Shown here piece after piece: positions 15,256 through 24,650 of a DNA stretch of 64,000 nt (position 1 is the first letter of the stretch; every line of letters starts with the position of its first letter). This DNA is from Streptomyces sp. KL109B (GTDB lineage Bacteria > Actinomycetota > Actinomycetes > Streptomycetales > Streptomycetaceae): assembly GCF_030766935.1 (NCBI RefSeq), contig NZ_JASERL010000012.1, positions 62,001-126,000 on the forward strand. Direction: 5' to 3'. Below the pieces are notes generated by a model. That model was not told the DNA's origin and searched no databases. It saw only the letters and a list, made by a program, of their open reading frames with translations. A program made the translations under genes and the position numbers.

Positions 15256-15926
15256 CCCTCGCCGCCCTCCGCCGCGGCCGGCCCGTCGACCCCCGCGCTC
15301 ATCCGCTCCAGGAGCGCGACGAACCGCTCGTCGAGCTCCCGCACCCCGATGCCGAACTCCTTGGCCAGCGAGGAACGCGCCAGTACGTAGCCGTAGTTGA
15401 CCGACTGCAGAAAGGCGTGCAGCGCGACGGGGTCCGCGTCCGCTGCCAGGTGCCCGCTGTCGATGTCGGCGCGCAGCCGCTCCTGGGTGCGCTCGCGGTG
15501 CGGCATCGTCTTGAGTTTCGTGTCGCCGTCCAGCATCAGCAGCATGAGCAGCCGGATCGACGACGCGAACCGCACGCAGCCGCGCACGGACCGGGCCACC
15601 CGGTCGCCGAAGCGCCGCGGCCCGTCCTCGACCAGCAGCCGGGCCCGCCGCTCGGCGGCCGTGCGGCGCAGCGCCGCACGCACCAGGTCGCGGCGCGAGC
15701 CGAAGTAGTGGTAGACGAGGCCGCGGTTCACCCCGGCCCGGTCGGCGACCTCGCGCAGGTTCAGACCCGCCAACACGCCGTCCCGCTCGATCAGTTCGAG
15801 GGCGGCCTGCTCCAGGAGCCTGCTCGTGGCCTCGCTGTCCATGGCGGCCTTCTTGCGGGGCGCCGCCGCGCCCGCCGTGCCGTGTCCGCTGTCCGCCAAG
15901 TCCGCCTCCCGAGACCGCCTCGCCAC
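15225..15926 (-). CDS. TetR-family transcriptional regulator
   Basis: A 233-residue TetR-type repressor. The helix-turn-helix is LNLREVADRAGVNRGLVYHY (about 55-74), followed by FGSRRDLVRAAL; the ligand-binding half contains IRLLMLLMLDGD and a long C-terminal helix. The first 28 residues form a basic/disordered extension, so translation may begin at Met29 (MDSEATSR), which would be closer to typical TetR length. Ligand and target are unknown. Its 3' end overlaps that of the convergent response regulator by 31 bases. The upstream neighbour on the other strand is an anti-sigma-like ATPase, about 200 bases away. Confidence 0.88.
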   Translation of the reverse strand: MARRSREADLADSGHGTAGAAAPRKKAAMDSEATSRLLEQAALELIERDGVLAGLNLREVADRAGVNRGLVYHYFGSRRDLVRAALRRTAAERRARLLVEDGPRRFGDRVARSVRGCVRFASSIRLLMLLMLDGDTKLKTMPHRERTQERLRADIDSGHLAADADPVALHAFLQSVNYGYVLARSSLAKEFGIGVRELDERFVALLERMSAGVDGPAAAEGGEGQGPRSGSNT

Positions 15927-16122
15927 TCCGCTGAGCTGCGCTCACCGTACGCGACGCGCGGCGCGGGGCCGGTTCCCGGCGGATTCCCACAGAACTCCCG
16001 GCGTTCGCCCGGCGCATCCAAGACGGTTTCCCGGCTACTCCGAATGTCATGGAAAGGGTGCCACCCGGCCACCGGCCATCCGGCCACCAGTCACTCACAC
16101 GTACGGATCCGGAGGAACCGTC

Positions 16123-16608
16123 ATGTACGTCTACCGCGCGAACGGGGCGAGGGAACAGTCGAGGGATTCAGGACCCGCGCCCGGCCGGCAGGCGCTGCCC
16201 GAATACGCCGAGCGCTCCCGCCCGTTGCTGACCTGGAACCAGGCCGTCGAATTGGCGGCGGCGCAGGCCCGGGAGCGGGTGCGGCGGGCCCTTGAGGCGT
16301 ACGCCGTGGACGCGCGGACCCTCGACGCGGCCGTCCTCGTCGCCAGCGAACTCGTCGCCAACGCCTGCGAACACGCCCGCGGCCCCTACCAGTTGCGCCT
16401 CAGCGTGAGCCGCACCCTGTGCGTCGAGGTCATCGACCGCGGCCCCGGACTGCCCGCCGCTGTCCTGCGCCGCGCGCCCGTCGCGCCGGGATCGGTCGAG
16501 CGGGGGCGCGGGCTGCTGCTCGTCGACCGTCTCACCGGCGGGGCCTGGGGCAGCCGCTGCCTCGCGGGCGGACGGCACTGCGCGTGGGCCGAGATCCCGG
16601 CGCGCTGA
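16123..16608 (+). CDS. HATPase_c_2 anti-sigma-factor-like protein (RsbW-type)
   Basis: A 161-residue single-domain GHKL ATPase of the type Streptomyces encodes in many copies as serine kinase/anti-sigma factors or regulators of anti-anti-sigma proteins. The N-box is ELVANACEHARG (about 78-89), then VIDRGPGLP and GRGLLLVDRL as the G-box equivalents. No dimerisation His is present, so it is not a sensor kinase. GGAGGAA lies six bases before ATG 16123, a strong start signal. No sigma factor or STAS-domain partner is next to it; the SpoIIE-type phosphatase at 40-42 kb is the nearest partner-like gene. About 30 N-terminal residues precede the domain. Confidence 0.85.
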   Translation: MYVYRANGAREQSRDSGPAPGRQALPEYAERSRPLLTWNQAVELAAAQARERVRRALEAYAVDARTLDAAVLVASELVANACEHARGPYQLRLSVSRTLCVEVIDRGPGLPAAVLRRAPVAPGSVERGRGLLLVDRLTGGAWGSRCLAGGRHCAWAEIPAR

Positions 16609-16671
16609 ACGCTGAACTCCCGTACGACTCCGGTGCAACTGCCGTACGCGGCCCTGACCTTGCGCAGATCA

Positions 16672-16700
16672 TTGACGGAACGCTAAACGCTGCCTAGATT
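16672..16700 (+). promoter_or_regulatory. Housekeeping-type promoter TTGACG-N17-TAGATT
   Basis: TTGACG (16672-16677), a 17-base spacer and TAGATT (16695-16700) lie about 60 bases before the ATG of the secreted-protein gene. This is the best match to a vegetative (HrdB-type) promoter in the window. Transcription would start near 16707. Confidence 0.75.
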
Positions 16701-16758
16701 CGCGCCACCGTGGGACCGAGTTCGTCCAGCGGTCCACATGACGTGATTTGGGAGCGCC

Positions 16759-18147
16759 ATGCGATTGAGATTCCCGACGAGACTTCCGGCGAGGTTCCCG
16801 CGAGGGAAGGGGCACCGGCTGCTGCCCGCCGCCGCTGCCTGCCTGCTGCCCGCCGCCGTCCTCGCCGCCCCGCCCGGCTCGGCCGCCGCGGAGCGCCACG
16901 AACCCACCACCGCCACCGACAGCGCGAGTTCCTGCTTCTGGACGGGCCCGTTCACCCCCGACCAGGACAAGTTCAACTACGCCTATCTCGACACCGGCGC
17001 CCTGTACTGGTCGAGCCACTACACGCTCCCCAAGGGCGCGAAACTGACCCTCGACGGCGCCTACGCGCACGCCCGCTACCAGTCCCTCAACTCCTACGAA
17101 CCCGTCGCCGCCACCCCGCTCACCGCCCTCAACGACCAGCAGATCCAGCCCGACCGCGGCTCCCGGAACCCGTTCCTCGCGGGCGCCAAGCGCACCTTCC
17201 CGCACCGCGACTGGACGGTCCGGGTCGACCCGGGGACCCCGCCGAAGGACCCGGCGGACCAGGAGCCGAACACCCTGTACGCGGGCAGGCCGGGCAGCAG
17301 CGCCCAGTCGCTCGTCTACCGCGTCTACGTCCCCGACCGCGGCCGCGACGCGTCCGGCGGCGTCGGACTGCCCGAGCCGGTCCTCACCCTGGCCGACGGC
17401 ACGAAGGTGACCGGCTCCAAGGTGTGCGACACCCTCGAACCCGGCGAGCCCGGCGGTCCCCGGATCCAGCCCATCGACGAGTACAACAAGCTGCGCGAAC
17501 AGCCCGGCAAACCGGCCGGCTTCCCGGCCTCCGACCCGGTGCGCTGGCACGCCGCCTACACCACGCAGTGGCAGCGCGACTGCGCCTACCACGACCAGTG
17601 CGTGCCGGCCCCGCCGCGCTCCGTCGGCCAGTACTCCAACCTCGACAACGCCTACGTCGCCGCCCACCTCAGCCGCGACCTCGGCCCCGTCGCCGTCCTG
17701 CGCGGCAAACTGCCGACGACCCCGGCGACGTACGACGGCGACAAGCGGATGGGGACGGGACAGCTGCGGTACTGGTCGATGTGCTCGTACGAAACGTGGA
17801 GCACCCGCGTCGAGGGCAAGCGGAGCTGTCTGTACGACGAGCAGGTGCACCCCGACAAGGACGGCTACTACACCGTGGTCGTGAGCCGGCCAGGGGACCG
17901 GCCGCGCAATGCCACGGCCGCGTGCGGCGTCGACTGGATCGCCTGGCCGGAGAACGGCGACGGGGCCGGGCACGTGAACGACGCCTATGTGCTGATGCGC
18001 AACATGCTCCCGGACAAGGGCTTCACGCACGTTCCGCAGAACACGAGGACCGGTGACGACGAGAAGCGGGTGATGGGCCCGTACCTGCCCGACGGCAGCC
18101 ACACCAGCACGGCCGCCTTCGAGAAGCGGGGGTGCTCGGCGGGGTGA
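16759..18147 (+). CDS. Secreted protein of unknown function
   Basis: A 462-residue exported protein. The N terminus has Arg-rich n-region, hydrophobic core (LLPAAAACLLPAAVLAA) and a cleavage-type site near GSAAAERHE, so Sec export is likely; there is no lipobox Cys and no LPXTG. The mature part starts with SSCFWTGPFTP and includes LDGAYAHARYQSLNSYE and QLRYWSMCSYE, with at least six cysteines (CDTLE, CAYHDQC, SCLYDE, ACGVDW, GCSAG) suggesting disulfides. I do not recognise a catalytic motif. It has its own strong promoter and is followed by a 14-bp-stem hairpin, so it is a single-gene transcription unit. Confidence 0.75.
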   Translation: MRLRFPTRLPARFPRGKGHRLLPAAAACLLPAAVLAAPPGSAAAERHEPTTATDSASSCFWTGPFTPDQDKFNYAYLDTGALYWSSHYTLPKGAKLTLDGAYAHARYQSLNSYEPVAATPLTALNDQQIQPDRGSRNPFLAGAKRTFPHRDWTVRVDPGTPPKDPADQEPNTLYAGRPGSSAQSLVYRVYVPDRGRDASGGVGLPEPVLTLADGTKVTGSKVCDTLEPGEPGGPRIQPIDEYNKLREQPGKPAGFPASDPVRWHAAYTTQWQRDCAYHDQCVPAPPRSVGQYSNLDNAYVAAHLSRDLGPVAVLRGKLPTTPATYDGDKRMGTGQLRYWSMCSYETWSTRVEGKRSCLYDEQVHPDKDGYYTVVVSRPGDRPRNATAACGVDWIAWPENGDGAGHVNDAYVLMRNMLPDKGFTHVPQNTRTGDDEKRVMGPYLPDGSHTSTAAFEKRGCSAG

Positions 18148-18167
18148 CCCGCTCCGTTTCCGTGAAT

Positions 18168-18200
18168 CCGCCGGGAGCCGCCGCGCGCGGTTCCCGGCGG
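18168..18200 (+). terminator. Strong hairpin terminator
   Basis: CCGCCGGGAGCCGC (18168-18181) pairs with GCGGTTCCCGGCGG (18187-18200) over 14 positions with a single G-T pair and a five-base loop. It lies 20 bases after the secreted-protein stop codon. No T-run follows, as is usual in Streptomyces. Confidence 0.75.
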
Positions 18201-18323
18201 ACTGCCAGGCGATGCCCCGACGTCTCCCACGGATACCCCGGACTGCCCCGCTTTGATGGAAATGGCTGGTCGCAGAGCTTCCGCTCCTGCCCGTGACCGG
18301 CGTCCGTCCAACCCGGAGGCACC

Positions 18324-21300
18324 ATGTCCGAGTCCGCCCCGCGACTCAGCGTCGTCGTACCGTTCCAGAACGTGGACACCTATCTCGAGGAGTGCCTGCG
18401 GTCGATCGCCTCGCAGACCTTCCAGGACTTCGAGGTCGTCCTCGTCGACGACGGGTCCACCGACGGCTCCGCCGGGCTCGCCGCCCGGCACTGCGCCGCC
18501 GACCCGCGCTTCCGGCTGATCCGCCAGGACGCGCACGGCCCCGGCCACGCCCGGAACACCGGGCTGCGGGCCGTCCACCCGGACGCCGAGTTCCTCGCCT
18601 TCGTGGACGGCGACGACGTCATCCCGGAGTACGCCTACGAGCTGCTGATCGGGACCCTGGCCAAGAGCGGCTCCGACTTCGTGTCCGGCAACGTACGCAT
18701 GATGAACTCCCGCACGTCCTGGCCGTCCACCCTGCACCACAAGCGGCTCTCCCGGGACCGGCGCGGCACCCACATCACCCGCCACCACGACCTGATCTTC
18801 GACCGCACCGTGTGGAACAAGGTGTTCCGCCGCTCCTTCTGGGACCGCACCGGCATCACGTACCCGGAGGGCATCCTCTACGAGGACGTGTGGGTCAACC
18901 TCGTCGCCCACTACAGCGCCGAGCGCGTCGACGTCGTCGCTGCGCCCGTCTACTACTGGCGGCGCAGGGACCGGGGCGCCGCCCCGTCGATCACGCAGAC
19001 CAACCAGGCGCTCGGCAACGTCCGCGACCGGATCACCGCTGTCGGCTCGGTGAGCCGCTATCTCGCCGAGCGGGCGCGCGAGGACGCGGCGTACGTCCAG
19101 CACAAGCGGCGCTACGACCGGGCCTGCCTGGAGTCCGACCTCATGATCCACCTCAACGTGCTGCCCGACGCCGACGACGAGACCCGCGGCTACTTCATGC
19201 GGCACGCCGCCGACTTCGTCGAGGGCGCGAGCGAGGGCATCGTCGAGGAGCTGGGCGCCGTCGACCGCGTGAAGTGGAGCCTGGTGCGCGCGGGCAGGCT
19301 CGACGAGCTGCTGTCCGTCCTTGAATTCGAGCGCGGGAACCGTGGCTCGCTGCCGGTGCGCCGACGGCTGCGCCGCCACCTCGCCTACCCGCACCTCGGC
19401 GACCGCCGCACCGGCGTGCCCAAGAGCGCCTACCGGCTGGGCCCCGAGTTCACCCTGCGCGGCTCCCTGGTCAGCGCCGAGTGGGAGGACGGCAGGCTGA
19501 AGCTCGCGGGCCGCGCCTACATCCGCAACCTCGACGTCAGCAAGCGCCGCCACTCCCTCAAGGCCGTGGCCCTGCGCCAGAAGAAGCAGGGCCGGTTCCT
19601 CGCGCTGCCCGCCCGGACGACGTACGCGCCGGAGGCCACCGAGCACTCGGGCCAGCAGCGGTACTCCTACGACTGGTCGGGCTTCGAGGCGACCATCGAC
19701 CCCGAGCGGCTCAAGCGCAACGGGCAGTGGGTGGAGGGGACTTGGGACGTCGCGGTCGGCGCGTTCAGCCGCGGCCTGTTCCGCTACAAGTCGATCATCG
19801 CCGGTGACGCGGGCAGCGCCTCCCACCCCAGGGACTTCTACGTCGACAAGAACGTCCGCGTCGTCCCCCTCTTCGTGGGCGGCGCGCTCAAGCTCCGCGT
19901 GGAGATCGTGCGCGCCCGCGTCACCGGGCACCGGGTCAGCGGCGACCACCTTGAGCTGCGGGGCGTACTCCTCGCGCCGGAGACACCCGAGACCGCGGTG
20001 TTGCGGGTGCGCGCGCTCACCGGGGCCGCCGAGCACGCGGCGCCCGTCGACTTCACGGACGGCGGCGAGGGCTGGTGCACGTTCCGCACCCGGATCCCGC
20101 TGCGTGAACTCACCGCGCAGGGCACCGCCACCGCCCTGGGCGCGGGCAGCAACGGCTGGAAAACCACGCTGCACATACCCGGCCGCAAGCGTCCGCTGTA
20201 CCCGGTCGTCGCCCCCGACACCGCCGACGGCGCCCACCCGCTGCCCGAGCGGGTGGCCGCCGACCGCGAACTCGTCGTGCTCCGCAACGCCTCCGGCTAC
20301 CTGGTGCTCTTCGTACGCGACGAACTGCCGGTCGCCGACCGCTGCACCTGGTCGGACGACGGCACCCTGACCGTCGAGGGCGCCTTCCCCGGGCAGGCGA
20401 ACCTGACCGCCGACGAGCGGGCCGGGCTGCGCCTCGTGGTGCGTTCGCGCGCCAAGGGGGAGGAGCGGGAGTTCCCCGTGGCATGTGTGGCCGGGCGGTT
20501 CCGGTTCGCACTCGACCCCGCGCGCGTGCACGGGCTCTCCGGTGCGGTGCCGCTCGCGGCGGGCCGCTGGGACTTCGCTTTCCGCGTGCCGGGCCGCGAA
20601 CGCGACCTCGTACTGAAGGCGCGCCGCGACCTGATCGCCGCGCTGCCCAGCGAACACACCGTGGCCGGACGCCGCTTCGAGGTGCAGTCGCAGCAGCACG
20701 ACCGGTTCACGCTGCGCTCCCACTCCGGCATCCCGGCCGCCGCCCGAGGCCCGTACGGCCAGCGGCAGTTGCGCACCCGCCACTACCCGGCCTGCCGCAA
20801 GCGCCCGGTGCGCGCCGCCGTCCTCTTCGACAGCTTCCGCGGCGCGCAGATCGCCGACAGCCCGCGCGCCATCTACGACGAACTGGTGCGCAGGGGCTCG
20901 GAGTTGGAGCTGCTGTGGGTCGTCCGCGACGACCAGGTCGAGGTGCCCGAGGGCGCCCGCGCCGTCCGCATGTGGTCGCCCGAGTGGTACGAGGCCCTGG
21001 CCCGCTCCCGCTACCTCGTCTACAACAACCACTTCCCGGCCTGGTTCCGGCGCCGCGAGGGCCAGAGGGTCGTCCAGACCTGGCACGGCACCCCGCTGAA
21101 GAAGATCGGCCACGACATCGAGTCCGTGCACTTCTCCGACCAGGGCTACCTGGACCGCCTCGGCACCGAGGTCGGCCAGTGGGACATGCTCGTCTCGCCC
21201 AACTCCTTCAGCACACCCATCCTGCGCCGCGCCTTCGGCTTCGAGGGCGAGATGCTGGAGACCGGCTACCCGCGCAACGACGTGCACCACCACGCGCCCG

Positions 21301-21959
21301 CCGAGCAGGAGCGGCGCGCGGCGATCGTGCGGCGGCGTCTCGGTCTGCCCGCGGACAAGAAGGTGGTCCTGTACGCGCCGACCTGGCGCGACGACCAGTA
21401 CCACGCCGCCGGCAAGTACACGCTCGACTTCCGTGTCGACCTCGACGACGCGCGGGCCCGGCTCGGCGACGACCACGTCCTCCTTGTGCGCCGCCACCCC
21501 AACGTCGTGGACCCGGTGCCGGGCGCGGGCGACGGATTCGTCTTCGACGTGTCCACGTACAACGACATGGCCGACCTGATGCTGGTCACGGACGTGCTGG
21601 TCACCGACTACTCGTCCTTGATGTTCGACTTCGCGAACACCGGCAGGCCGATGCTGTTCTTCACGTACGACCTCGACCATTACCGCGACACGCTGCGCGG
21701 CTTCTACTTCGACTTCGAGCGCTCGGCGCCGGGCCCGCTCCTCGACACCTCGCGTCAACTCGTCGACGCCGTACGGGACATCGACGCGATCTCCGGTACG
21801 TACGCCCTCAAGTACCGCCACTTCAAGGAGCGTTACTGCGACCTGGAGGACGGTTCGGCCGCCGCCCGGGTCGTCGACCGGATGCTCGGGGTGCCCGAGC
21901 GCCGCGCCCTGCCCTCCCGCACCCTGCCCTCCCGCACCCGCTTCCGCCGCGCGGCCTGA
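18324..21959 (+). CDS. Fused GT2 glycosyltransferase / TagF-like glycerophosphotransferase
   Basis: A 1211-residue bifunctional wall-polymer enzyme. Residues about 8-120 form a GT2 domain (LSVVVPFQNVDTYLEECL, VDDGSTDGS, FVDGDDVIP). Residues about 330-820 are a linker with repeated beta-rich modules and no motif I recognise. From about 830 the sequence is a CDP-glycerol:poly(glycerophosphate) transferase domain: RAAVLFDSFRGAQIADSPRA, WHGTPLKKIGHD, NSFSTPILRRAF, LYAPTWRD, and VTDYSSLMFDFA. Such fusions build teichoic-acid-like or other anionic polymers at the inner membrane face. No transmembrane segment is evident. The extreme C terminus holds a short repeat (LPSRTLPSRT). Followed after 39 bases by a hydrolase gene in the same operon. 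Confidence 0.92.
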   Translation: MSESAPRLSVVVPFQNVDTYLEECLRSIASQTFQDFEVVLVDDGSTDGSAGLAARHCAADPRFRLIRQDAHGPGHARNTGLRAVHPDAEFLAFVDGDDVIPEYAYELLIGTLAKSGSDFVSGNVRMMNSRTSWPSTLHHKRLSRDRRGTHITRHHDLIFDRTVWNKVFRRSFWDRTGITYPEGILYEDVWVNLVAHYSAERVDVVAAPVYYWRRRDRGAAPSITQTNQALGNVRDRITAVGSVSRYLAERAREDAAYVQHKRRYDRACLESDLMIHLNVLPDADDETRGYFMRHAADFVEGASEGIVEELGAVDRVKWSLVRAGRLDELLSVLEFERGNRGSLPVRRRLRRHLAYPHLGDRRTGVPKSAYRLGPEFTLRGSLVSAEWEDGRLKLAGRAYIRNLDVSKRRHSLKAVALRQKKQGRFLALPARTTYAPEATEHSGQQRYSYDWSGFEATIDPERLKRNGQWVEGTWDVAVGAFSRGLFRYKSIIAGDAGSASHPRDFYVDKNVRVVPLFVGGALKLRVEIVRARVTGHRVSGDHLELRGVLLAPETPETAVLRVRALTGAAEHAAPVDFTDGGEGWCTFRTRIPLRELTAQGTATALGAGSNGWKTTLHIPGRKRPLYPVVAPDTADGAHPLPERVAADRELVVLRNASGYLVLFVRDELPVADRCTWSDDGTLTVEGAFPGQANLTADERAGLRLVVRSRAKGEEREFPVACVAGRFRFALDPARVHGLSGAVPLAAGRWDFAFRVPGRERDLVLKARRDLIAALPSEHTVAGRRFEVQSQQHDRFTLRSHSGIPAAARGPYGQRQLRTRHYPACRKRPVRAAVLFDSFRGAQIADSPRAIYDELVRRGSELELLWVVRDDQVEVPEGARAVRMWSPEWYEALARSRYLVYNNHFPAWFRRREGQRVVQTWHGTPLKKIGHDIESVHFSDQGYLDRLGTEVGQWDMLVSPNSFSTPILRRAFGFEGEMLETGYPRNDVHHHAPAEQERRAAIVRRRLGLPADKKVVLYAPTWRDDQYHAAGKYTLDFRVDLDDARARLGDDHVLLVRRHPNVVDPVPGAGDGFVFDVSTYNDMADLMLVTDVLVTDYSSLMFDFANTGRPMLFFTYDLDHYRDTLRGFYFDFERSAPGPLLDTSRQLVDAVRDIDAISGTYALKYRHFKERYCDLEDGSAAARVVDRMLGVPERRALPSRTLPSRTRFRRAA

Positions 21960-21998
21960 CCGCCCACCCCACACACCATCAGCAGAGGAACACCCCGC

Positions 21999-23138
21999 AT
22001 GTCCCGCACCGCCACGTCCCACGGCCGCCGCCTGTTCACCGGTACCGACACCACCGGAGCCGTCCCCGTCGACTACCGCTTCTTCCACGCCAGGGGCGGC
22101 AACCGGCGCCTGGTCGTCGTCTTCGCCAACTTCGACGCCCCCGACGAGTACGGCTGGTCCACCGGCGTCCTCGACACCGTCCGCGCCAACGTCCTGTGGA
22201 TCCGTGACAGCTTCGACGGCCACAACAGCTACTACCTGTGCAGGGACGGCGAGTTCGGCATCGAGGACTCCGTCGTCGCGCTCATCGACCGCTTCGCCGC
22301 CGCCCTCGACCTGACCCGCGAGGACTGCGTCCTGCTGGGTACGTCGAAGGGCGGCAGCGCGGCCCTGTACTTCGGCCTCAAGTACGGCTACCGCGACGTC
22401 GTGTCCGTCGTACCGCAGTTCAGGATCGGCTCGTACGTCATGAACCGGCATCCCCGCACCGCCGCGTACATGCTGGGCCGTAATGCCGAGGCGCGCGCGG
22501 TCGAGCTCGACGAAGCGCTGCCCGCGCTGGTGCGCGACAGCGCACACCGCGACACCAACATCTACCTGGTCTCCGCCGTCGGCGACCCCCAGTACCGCAC
22601 GGAGATCGAGCCGCACCTGACGCTGTTCTCGGACTACGCCAACTTCAACTTCATCCTGACCGACTCCCCGCACGCCCCCGCCCACGACCGCGTGGCCCGC
22701 CGCAACGTCCCCGTCGTCATGGGCCTGCTCAACCTCCTGATCGACGGCATCGCGCCCCGAATCGGCTTCGCGCGCAACGGCTACGAGGACCCGGGGACGC
22801 CCCGCCCCGACCTCGACGCCCACCTCAAGTCCACGGCCGCGCCCGGCACTTGGGTGGACGCCCCGCGCGTCACGGCACCCGCGACCGGCGCGGAAGCGGT
22901 GCGCTTCGAGGGCGTGGCGGCCGGCGCCGCCGAGGTCCAGCTCTGGGAGAACGCCCGGTTCCTGGGCAAGGTGCCGGTCGCCGCGGACGGGGCCTGGGCG
23001 TGGACGCCCGGCATGCCGCTCGCGCGCGGCGAACACGTCGTCAAGGTCCTGGCGCTGAACGCCGACGGCGTCGACTCCGAGCGCACCGTCGTACGCTGCC
23101 GCGTCACATGTGATCGGGAAGTGGCAGCGGCCGCTTGA
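21999..23138 (+). CDS. Alpha/beta hydrolase-fold protein with Ig-like tail (Asp2/capsule-type)
   Basis: A 379-residue protein paired with the TagF-like polymerase. The N-terminal 270 residues look like an alpha/beta-hydrolase: LVVVFANFDAPDEYGWS early, the nucleophile elbow LLGTSKGGSAALYFGLKYGY (Ser in GTSKGG) and a late acidic/His region (DSPHAPAHDRV). Relatives with this elbow occur in accessory-Sec Asp2 and capsule-linked proteins, where they modify glycans, for example by O-acetylation. Residues about 290-370 form an Ig-like beta domain (VQLWENARFLGKVPVAADG, LARGEHVVKVLALNADG). It has no signal peptide. Start ATG 21999 follows GAGGAACA. The last 35 bases overlap the convergent membrane-protein gene. 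Confidence 0.75.
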   Translation: MSRTATSHGRRLFTGTDTTGAVPVDYRFFHARGGNRRLVVVFANFDAPDEYGWSTGVLDTVRANVLWIRDSFDGHNSYYLCRDGEFGIEDSVVALIDRFAAALDLTREDCVLLGTSKGGSAALYFGLKYGYRDVVSVVPQFRIGSYVMNRHPRTAAYMLGRNAEARAVELDEALPALVRDSAHRDTNIYLVSAVGDPQYRTEIEPHLTLFSDYANFNFILTDSPHAPAHDRVARRNVPVVMGLLNLLIDGIAPRIGFARNGYEDPGTPRPDLDAHLKSTAAPGTWVDAPRVTAPATGAEAVRFEGVAAGAAEVQLWENARFLGKVPVAADGAWAWTPGMPLARGEHVVKVLALNADGVDSERTVVRCRVTCDREVAAAA

Positions 23139-23826
23139 GCCGCCGCGTGATCACCCGGTCGAGCCACGCGAACAGACAGACCAGCACCACCGCGACGACG
23201 ATCACCCCGGCGATGTTCCGCAACGCGAGCCCGTACCCGCGCGCGTGCACGTCGAGGAACGGATACGGATACCAGTCCGTGACGGCGCCGTGTGCGAGCG
23301 TGTACGCGATCCACAGCACCGGCCACACGAACGCCCACGCCACGGACCCGGCGTCGATCCGCCCCCGCGGCCCGAACGCGAGCCAGCCCACGAGCGTCAT
23401 CGGCGGTGCCACGTAGTGCAGCCCCACGGTGACCCACAACGACACACCTTCGAGGTGCACCTGCGGCGCCAGCACGATCGCGAACACCAGGCCGGTGATG
23501 GTGATTCCGAGCAGCGCGTCGAGCCGCAGGACCCGCCACACCGGCCCGTCACGCTGGGGCCGCAGCACCAGTGACACGGCGCAGAGCAACACAAGAATGT
23601 TGCTCTGAATGGTGAAGTAACTGAACATCCGCACCAGCCGGGTCCCCACCTCCGCCTGATCCCGCGTCGTGTCCCCGGCCCCGGCGGCCGAGCCGCCGGT
23701 GAACACGAGCGCGAGCTGCGTGACGAGCGCCGCCAGGACGACGACGGCCAACACGCCGTGCCACAGCCGGGAGGCACCGGAGGCCCGTTCAACGGCCGCA
23801 CTGTGCGCGGGTCCTGTGATGGTGAT
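23104..23826 (-). CDS. Pr6Pr-family membrane protein, non-canonical start
   Basis: A polytopic membrane protein of about 240 residues with six or seven helices, matching the Pr6Pr (FAR-17a/AIG1-like) family: LWHGVLAVVVLAALVTQLAL, FSYFTIQSNILVLLCAVSLV, LWVTVGLHYVAPPMTLVGW, and WPYPF-type loop WYPYPFLDV. The TIQSN and LHY motifs are characteristic; function is unknown. No ATG, GTG or TTG lies at a sensible distance after the strong GAGGAGG at about 23832-23838; the only codon at correct spacing is ATC (23826). The nearest in-frame upstream GTG codons, near 23930, have no Shine-Dalgarno. I list the ATC-based extent as a hypothesis. Overlaps the convergent hydrolase gene by 35 bases. Confidence 0.7.
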   Translation of the reverse strand: MTITGPAHSAAVERASGASRLWHGVLAVVVLAALVTQLALVFTGGSAAGAGDTTRDQAEVGTRLVRMFSYFTIQSNILVLLCAVSLVLRPQRDGPVWRVLRLDALLGITITGLVFAIVLAPQVHLEGVSLWVTVGLHYVAPPMTLVGWLAFGPRGRIDAGSVAWAFVWPVLWIAYTLAHGAVTDWYPYPFLDVHARGYGLALRNIAGVIVVAVVLVCLFAWLDRVITRRLKRPLPLPDHM

Positions 23827-23953
23827 GACGGCCTCCTCAGGCAGTGACGTCGTGCATGTTGTGCCGATTATGACCGATATGGGGATGGTGGTGAAGGTGG
23901 GGTGCGAGGGAGTCGTTGCAGGCACCACGGGATGCCGTTCGGCGTGTTCATAG

Positions 23954-24551
23954 AAAACGGTCGCGACAGCGGCCGTCCATGGGACACAGGCCGAGGACGT
24001 CGTGTCCGGCGGGAAGCTGCCGCCCAGCCGCCGCTTCCAGCTCAACAGCGACGGCAGCCGCAGGCTGAGCCGCATGTACCTCGGCGGCTTCGGGCACGGC
24101 GCGCAGATCGGCGTCGAACCGACCGCGTACGGGGCGCCGCCGCGCATCTGGGTCGAGTACGCGTCCACGCCCAGCAAGGACGGCGAAGGGTTCGGCACGG
24201 CGCTGTGCCGGATCACGTACAAGGGCACCCCCGAAGGGCACGGGCACCCGCGCGCCTTCCACTGGAACAGCACCGCGGACGCGAAGGGGTGCGACGTCTA
24301 CGGCCTGGACACGGTCACCTCGGGCCGCTTGGGGACGCCGCTGCTGCGCCGCCAGAACCTCTTCGTCCCGCCGCAGACCCCGCAGGGCTTCTGCCTGTTC
24401 GGCTCGAACCTGTATCTGCTATCGGGAACCGGAAGGCATGGGCATCCGGATCGGGACCGGGCCGATGCCCCGGCCACAGCTCTGCTTCGGCTTCTCCTCG
24501 CACTACAAGGCCCGGCGCGCGACCATCGCGTACAAGGAACGACTCGTGTAA
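23954..24551 (+). pseudogene. Decayed TagC-like (teichoic-acid-associated) beta-propeller protein
   Basis: A broken gene. The first frame, open from an in-frame stop at 23951, reads LNSDGSRRLSRMYLGGFGHGAQ and then a segment of a beta-propeller-like protein of the kind annotated in Streptomyces as teichoic acid biosynthesis protein C. Near 24425-24435 the homology moves by +1 into the frame reading EGMGIRIGTGPMPRPQLCFG and ends with a plausible natural terminus at TAA 24549. The N-terminal signal sequence is missing and the propeller is shorter than expected, so there are both deletions and a frameshift. It lies in the wall-polymer neighbourhood. Confidence 0.65.
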
Positions 24552-24650
24552 CGCCCGCACCAGGGCCGATGGGCCCAGTGACAGCGCGCCGCCCCTGCGC
24601 GAGATTTCTCCCTGTCGGTATCGGTACCGGTGTCGAGGGGGTCGGGGCAG

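Noticed and set aside
17985..23036. A 1683-codon open frame on the minus strand opposite the TagF-like enzyme and hydrolase genes
   Set aside because: It is Gly/Ala/Val/Arg-rich with no domain, an artefact of high third-position G+C on the other strand; the plus-strand genes carry clear motifs.
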